From Amyelois transitella (taxonomy: Eukaryota > Arthropoda > Insecta > Lepidoptera > Pyralidae): a DNA stretch of 64,000 nucleotides. The position numbers were made by a program, and so were the translations under genes. Below are positions 58,465 through 64,000 of this stretch, one piece after another; positions within the stretch are counted from its first letter, which is position 1, and each line of letters begins with the position of its first letter. The DNA is taken from NCBI RefSeq assembly GCF_032362555.1, contig NC_083506.1, positions 8,541,501 to 8,605,500 of the forward strand, read 5' to 3'. The notes beneath the pieces were generated by a model that saw nothing but the letters and a program-made list of their open reading frames with translations, was not told where the DNA came from and did no database searches.

Positions 58465-61444
58465 TTATAAATCTAATATTTTAAAGAAATATTCGACCTC
58501 TAATAAGCCGTCCTCTGGTAAATCACTGCAGTGGACTGCATTCTGAACTTTCGTCTTCCCCAACTTCGCTCGTAAAGTGTTTGGCCGCAACAGTCTTGCT
58601 ATTTCCTGGGGAAAAAAGATTCAAATGTAGGTATTTACTTATACTTTAGGTACTCAAATATTGTGATTTGCAAAAACATCAAGGTTATTTTAAGGATTAT
58701 TAGCATGAGAGGTATTCTGTACCTACTTAGACACATTATACATCGTCACGTCCATGTGATGTCCAATGATAAGCGATACTTATCATTGTCAAAGGTATAT
58801 GGGAAAAGCAGTAAGATATCTCAAAATATAGTTCAATCATAATAATCTAAAATTATTCTGTTTATTGTGTACTAGCTGTTCCCGGGGCTCGGCCCGCGTA
58901 AAAATCGCTTCTCGCCTTATGTAATAGATTTATAGTTTAACAGTACCCTATTCCCGAGCCAATTTTATAAAAAACGACCAAAAACCAAACAGACCAATAG
59001 AACCATATTAACAACAACAACAACAACCAACGTTTCTTTTTAAGTTTTAGTAATAATAATTGCTGTATGGAAAAAATCTGATTTGCTTACCATAATGCGG
59101 TAAAATAATTATTTTTAATTTATTATATACCGTATTCAACTCAATTTTAAAGTTTTGAAGCAGTGCTTTAAGTAATTTTATACCTGCACTACTCTCTATG
59201 GAGTGGTTGGCTAAGACAGTTTGCGAAAGGGGCATTCTGCAATGAAGCCATAAAAACAATTAATAAACTTACGGGATCGGAAGGCCCCACAATTTTCCTG
59301 AATTCTACTGCTGTGTTTAGTGATTTGTCTCTGCAAACAATCTCCATTGCTACACAAGGGCCGCTCGATAACTCTTCAACCATCCCCTAAAAAGGCATTA
59401 CATTTTTTTTACTGTACTCTCTCTCTCATCTTCGCGAGGTCCCAGGACTAACACCCGCAACAGCCGCTTAACTTCGGAGTCTGGGATTCGCTTATTCTTT
59501 ACAAGTGACAATACTACTAAGAAAATCGGCACGTATTAGTGTTGCCATTTAGCCAGGTTTTTTTTATATCTGTCGAAAAATGAAAAATAATTGATTCCAC
59601 AAACCTTATACTCTGGAACGATTCCTTTATAAACTTCATAGAATTCAGCTGCATTAACATTTTCCACAATAAACATATTTAAGGCAGTGATATCAAATCC
59701 TCCTTCATCAATCCCCTCTATTGCAGCTCCCAATTTTCCTTCACGGATTGCATGAGGCTTAACAATACATAGTGTGCAATTAGATAGTGTTGCTGTCAGT
59801 CGGAGCCTCACAGAGCGTAATGGCGGTGGAGGAAAAAAATATTCTAAATCCTGGAACAACAAATTTAATTTTACAAAACATATCAGATATATAAAAAAAT
59901 CTCAAGGCTATTGTTTTTCACAGTTAACTTCCATAAACCATAAGAAAATCTCCAAATGACAAATATTAATACATAATCAATACATACAAAATAAATCTGA
60001 TAGGGGACAATATAAGAATAGAAACAGAAACCAAAAACATTTTAATTTTTGTCTTCGTCTTTTGTCTACTTTGGAACTACTTAATGGATTTAACAGCCTG
60101 TCAAAACTTTGTTTCGTCAAAATCAGTTATGGGAAAAAGAAGTTATAGACAATTAAAAATTTACTTCAAGCTTCTATTGGTTTAATTAAAGTTGTTTGTT
60201 GTGTTGTAAGTCTAAGTTGTCTATTTGAATTAATTGCTTGGTTTGGTTTGACTTTGGTAAAAAATAATTAGCTGGTCAACCATACAAAGTAAAATATCAA
60301 TTTAGTTTGTTAAACATGTGAATCTGACTCTATTCCTATATTTTTCTTTAGACAAGGTTTTCAATGAAATTGCTATTTTTATACCAATACATTTACCTCA
60401 GCACCTGATTCTGCTGACGGTGAACAATATACACAGTTTCTAACAGGATCAACTCCATATAAAGCTCTGATAGTTCCAGGTTCTGCTTTTAGTGGGTCAT
60501 TATCCCCAACAATGCGAGCACATTGAGCCACTGCATCTTTTCCTACCAATTCTAAACCATAGACATGTTTGCCCCCTAGAAATTCTGATAGGAAGCTGTA
60601 TAACATAAATAATTAATCTAAGTTAAACAGAAAACACATTTACAAAAAACAAAATCTGTAGCTTAGACAGTATTTTATTAAGTAAATAAGAATACACACG
60701 GAAATGTAGGATCCGACAGCATTGATCTAAAAATGAAATTAACATCATCATGAGTCATTTGTGCCATCTTCATCTTAGTAACTCGAAGCCCATGTTCATG
60801 GAAAAATGTTAAAATTTTACCAATGATATTTAAAGGTCCAGGCTTGATGATACTAAATGTTCTGAAATAATAACATTTAATAATTATTGTATATTGTCAA
60901 CTCATTATCAAAATATAACAACTAACCTTTTCACAGTACTTACACCTGCACATCTTTATGTAATTTCTGTCTTGTATCTTCACAAGCAAAGCCTACAATT
61001 TTAATTAACCGCCCTAATATATACAATGTGGCACCAATGTAGAAACTATCCAATTTTATTCCATCCACTTTAACTCGACGAACAAACATTTTTCTTAATT
61101 TCAAATCATACATCTCTAGTGTATCATCAGTGGGGTAGTAAAAAACGTTAAAACGGCGAATTAAACTCGCTTGATTGTCGTACCATTCGCCTATAAATGA
61201 ATATTTGTCTTTGTATGATCCTTCCTGAAATTAAGCAAATTATAAAAAGTAAATGTATAATTTCAAAAAGTTCAAACCTGTACTCTCATCACTAAAACAA
61301 GCTGCGACAGAAAATAATTTTTTTTCCGAATTTTTGTAAACACGAAAAAAACGTAAATATATTATGCTGCCTTTACATGCTAAGATACAGCAACAAACGG
61401 TACTGGAAAAAGCATTAATATGATCAAAAATAAAAACTTACCAT
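58465..61444 (-). CDS. NME7: Nucleoside diphosphate kinase 7 (NME7), 7 exons
   Basis: Exons: 61444-61442 (the ATG alone), 61224-60944, 60861-60700, 60595-60397, 59850-59605, 59386-59273, 58605-58465. Phases agree; 381 residues (human protein about 376). DM10 domain about 2-94 (SFIGEWYDNQASLIRRF), NDK A about 96-235, NDK B about 236-381. Known role: axonemal and centrosomal protein of the gamma-tubulin ring complex and a doublet-microtubule inner protein. NDK B keeps the active-site pattern QNAVHCSDLPEDG with His360. NDK A has RNCVYC, with Tyr205 at the catalytic His position, so it is probably inactive. Exon 2 must end at CAGGT before GTAAGT; the alternative GT two bases earlier would bring a stop. 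AATAAA for 3' processing lies just past the stop (about 58416-58421). Confidence 0.95.
58873..58990 (+). repeat. Eroded retroelement fragment in NME7 intron
   Basis: CTAGCTGTTCCCGGGGCTCG and GGCCCGCGTAAAAATCGC resemble the start of the 1655-1850 fragment. Located between exons 59386-59273 and 58605-58465. Confidence 0.45.
60030..60165 (+). repeat. Dispersed repeat, second copy of 9535-9765
   Basis: TTTTTGTCTTCGTCTTTTGT, TACTTAATGGATT, TTGTTTCGTCAAAATCAGTT and AAGTTATAGACAATTAAAAA follow the first copy in order. Located in an NME7 intron. Confidence 0.6.
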
Positions 61445-61702
61445 TATGGAATTTTTAACTTAATCGGAACTCCTAGAACTTATCGTCTTCTAAAGTTTTC
61501 TATGTTCATAGGGGAATTATAATATTTAAAACAGTCTTCGAAAACCAATGCTTTATAAATTAATTCAAACGAAATAAATTTCTTTCACTGAGCTACTGTG
61601 AGTTTATCAAAAAAATAATGTAATCACAAACTAAATAGAGATATGAATGTAATCAGTGAAATCTTTAATGTTTGACATTTTGTAAACAGAAATATGTCAG
61701 TA

Positions 61703-62291
61703 CTGTCATATAGGAATGTGAAAAAATAATCGATTATGGGAATAATCGATTAAAAATCAATTTTTTTTAAGTAGAAATCGATTTTAATACCTGATTTGCA
61801 ATGCAATACATGCACTCTGACATTACGTTTGATCGTCTTCTGGCTTGGAGCCTGGAACGCGAACTGCCAAAGAATACTCTCATAGCTCCATAATATTACA
61901 TTAACACCAACTTTGCATGCTTTCTGTGCTTTTAAAACAGTTTAGATGATTCATTTAATCAACCATTCACTAGATGGATAGTCGATGAAATTCGTTGTTG
62001 AAACTTCATTTTTCGAAATTGATTGTTTTAAAACTTTAATTTGTGTTGATTATATAAGAACTTACTAGTTCCTGTTATTCATTATACATTAATAAATTGA
62101 TTGATATAATTTATACGGCGTTTATTATGACATTAATTGAAAAATTAGTAGAAAAAAAATTATCAATATAAAAAACCGATTATTTTCTTAAGAAAAATCG
62201 ATTATTTATTAATCGATTTTTCATACTTAAGAAATAAACTGATTAAATAAAAATTGATTTTTTATCAGCAATGTCCATCCCTACTGTCATA
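61703..62291. mobile_element. Non-autonomous hAT-like element with 8-bp duplication
   Basis: The element is 61711-62283 (573 bp). Exact 8-bp direct repeats CTGTCATA flank it at 61703-61710 and 62284-62291; hAT elements make 8-bp duplications. Ends are TAGGAATGTG (left) and TAGGGATGGAC (right, inward on the minus strand). Subterminal AATCGATT blocks recur at both ends. It has no transposase frame. It lies about 260 bases upstream of the NME7 start codon. Confidence 0.8.
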
Positions 62292-62421
62292 TCTTTTGTC
62301 AGTGCGGTCTGTGGCAGTGTTGCCACATGTAGAAGTTGGTAGCATTTTTAAGGTAGATCTACCGACTTTGCCCTCAGTCTACCTGTCTACCAACATAAAC
62401 ATCAAATCTACCTATTTTTCG

Positions 62422-62500
62422 AAATTTTCTTACTGTACATACATAAAATGACGCCTCTTTCCAGGAGGGCTAAAGAGGTAGTCTCTGCCAAAATTTTCTT
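62422..62500 (-). repeat. 59-bp LINE 3'-end insertion with 10-bp duplication
   Basis: AAATTTTCTT occurs at 62422-62431 and 62491-62500, flanking 59 bases. The insert (ACATACATAAAATGACGCCT, CTTTCCAGGAGGGC) is the last part of the LINE seen at 56818-57051: an extreme 5' truncation. Confidence 0.75.
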
Positions 62501-62672
62501 TTTTGTTTTATTTTCTTATTTTTATAATTTTATGAAACGTAAATTTAAATAATTTTATTTATGAATAAAGGAATTAAAAGTAAAAAAAGTTGTCAAAGCA
62601 ATTATTGAAAAAAAATATAAAAAAATCTTACTGAAGGAATAGGCGGTATTCTATTAAGATTTAGATAATTTT

Positions 62673-62990
62673 TTGTCAAAAGACTATGCCATTCTTATTT
62701 CACCGGTATTGATTTCACCTGAAGAGTTCTGGAAGCATGTTTCATTAATCAAAAAAGGAGACCAGTATCCAATGTTCCCTCTGCAAAGTCAATTCATTAG
62801 AAAATTACTGGCACTTCCTTATAGTTGTGCCGATCTTGAGAGATTGTTTTCCTCTATTAATAATATGAAAACACTCTAGAGGCTTTGTTACATACCAAAA
62901 GGTTTATCACAAAGAATAATAGGCAGCCTAGTAGTAATCATTTAAAACTTTTTAATAAGAATATGTAGGTATAAAATAACAAACAATAAA
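62673..62990 (+). pseudogene. hAT transposase C-terminal remnant
   Basis: A 68-codon frame with PEEFWKHVSLIKKGDQYPMF and KLLALPYSCADLERLFSSIN matches the hAT C-terminal dimerisation region in layout (FW..., then LPxSxAxxERxFS). It stops at 62879; a neighbouring frame continues in family style (NTLEALLHTKRFITKN) to about 62986, so a frameshift ended it. The rest of the transposase is not found upstream. Confidence 0.7.
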
Positions 62991-63159
62991 TTAAATATTT
63001 ATTTTTTGTTAATTTTTATTTTAAAAAACCTATAAAGTTAAGGTGGTGGTTCTACCTATTTTTGATCTTGGATTCTACGAAAGCGATTCCAATTTCAAAA
63101 ATGGAACTCTTTAGCAATAATAATGAGTAAAAATTTCATTCAATTGTTGTTATTGTAAG

Positions 63160-64000
63160 TGTAAGTTAACTCAACAAGAAAGATCAGTAGACTTCGATTG
63201 GCCTTTCATAATGAAGCCCCATCTCGTGCCACTCTTTACAACTGGTTCAATGAATTTAAGCGTGGTCGGTCTAATCTCACCGATGATCTGCGTGAGGGAC
63301 GGCCTTCTACGGCGACGATTGAAGAAAACATCAGTGTTGTGCGGCGTATGATAGAGGCTGACAAAAGTGTTACTTATCAGCAGATTCGGACAAGTCTAGG
63401 CATTGGTATGAGCCAAATCCATAAAATCCTCCATGAACATTTAGAGGTCAGGAAGCTTTTTGCCCGGAGGATACCCCATAATTTGACTGAGGCCCAAAAA
63501 CGCCGTCGTGTTAATTGGTGCCGTGATATGATTGAAAATTTAATGGAGGTGACTCAAATGCCGTATTCAACATACCTACTTACGGGTGACGAAAGCTGGA
63601 TTTATTGTTATGATTCAGAAACTAAAAGGCAGTCGGCCCAGTGGATGTTTCCGTTCGAGGAGTTTCCCACAAAAGTGAAGAGAGGTCGAAGTGTGGGAAA
63701 AAAGATGGTGGCTTCGTTCTTCGGAAGGACAGGCGATTACGCAACAATTGTTTTAGAGGATCAAAAAACAGTTAATGCAGAGTGGTACACCAATATTTGT
63801 TTGCCACTTGTCTTTGAAAAAGTTCGGGAGAAACGACCTCGCAGTATCAATCCTCCTTCATCACGACAACGCCTCGGCGCACACCGCCAGGCGAACCATA
63901 GACTTTTTAGAGACATCAAATGTGGAATTACTGGGTCACCCGCCATACAGCCCCGACCTTGCACCTGGTGATTTCTATTTATTCCCCAAAAAAAAAAAAA
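63160..64000 (+). pseudogene. Second mariner transposase, frameshifted, cut by window end
   Basis: The frame from 63198 has no ATG at its start; it shows the DNA-binding part (APSRATLYNWFNEFKRGRS, LREGRPSTA) and the first catalytic motif TGDESWIYCYD. A frameshift near 63850 moves the second and third motifs (HHDNASAH and YSPDLAPGDFYLFPK) to another frame, still with 34 residues between the two Asp. The N-terminus also seems to change frame near 63190. It differs from the 4984 transposase, so it is another mariner lineage. The window ends in 12 A just after YLFP. Confidence 0.88.

Noticed and set aside
1..64000. CRISPR arrays, operons, rRNA genes, riboswitches
   Set aside because: None seen; intron-containing genes and repeats show a eukaryotic nuclear genome.

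Overview
The window looks like a piece of a moth or butterfly (Lepidoptera) nuclear genome. It is AT-rich, with GC-richer coding exons split by introns with GT..AG borders and TCAGT-type arthropod initiators. It also carries many dispersed repeats of lepidopteran kind: a tRNA-derived SINE in four or more copies, RTE-type LINE 3' ends, mariner and hAT elements. The assignment is inferred from repeats and gene structure; no species is named.

Positions 1-33,500 are gene-poor. They hold repeat fragments, one complete mariner element with an intact 357-residue transposase (4935-6254), a TA microsatellite, several perfect inverted repeats and three isolated first-exon candidates: 6370-6518 (+), 20733-20907 (+, behind a TATA box and TCAGT initiator) and 22277-22390 (-). 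Their downstream exons could not be placed.

Positions 33,500-61,500 hold four multi-exon genes, all on the minus strand, which I rebuilt exon by exon with consistent splice phases. (1) 33574-38827: a 253-residue signal-peptide protein with one C-terminal membrane segment. (2) 42217-44562: a 744-residue protein of the same layout (signal peptide, low-complexity ectodomain, His-run then Thr-run, membrane segment, basic cleavage-like site, short C-terminal helix). The two look like diverged tandem paralogues of a family I do not recognise. (3) 46251-57974: an 11-exon MFSD6-like major facilitator transporter. (4) 58465-61444: a 7-exon NME7 (DM10 plus two NDK domains), in which the first NDK domain has Tyr where the catalytic His is expected.

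Positions 61,500-64,000 are transposon debris: a complete non-autonomous hAT-like element with a perfect 8-bp target duplication, a decayed hAT transposase C-terminus carrying a 59-bp LINE insertion, and a frameshifted second mariner lineage cut by the window end.

NME7 is an axonemal/centrosomal protein and MFSD6 a membrane transporter; nothing suggests they work together beyond adjacency. The membrane-protein pair is the part of the window least explained by known families.
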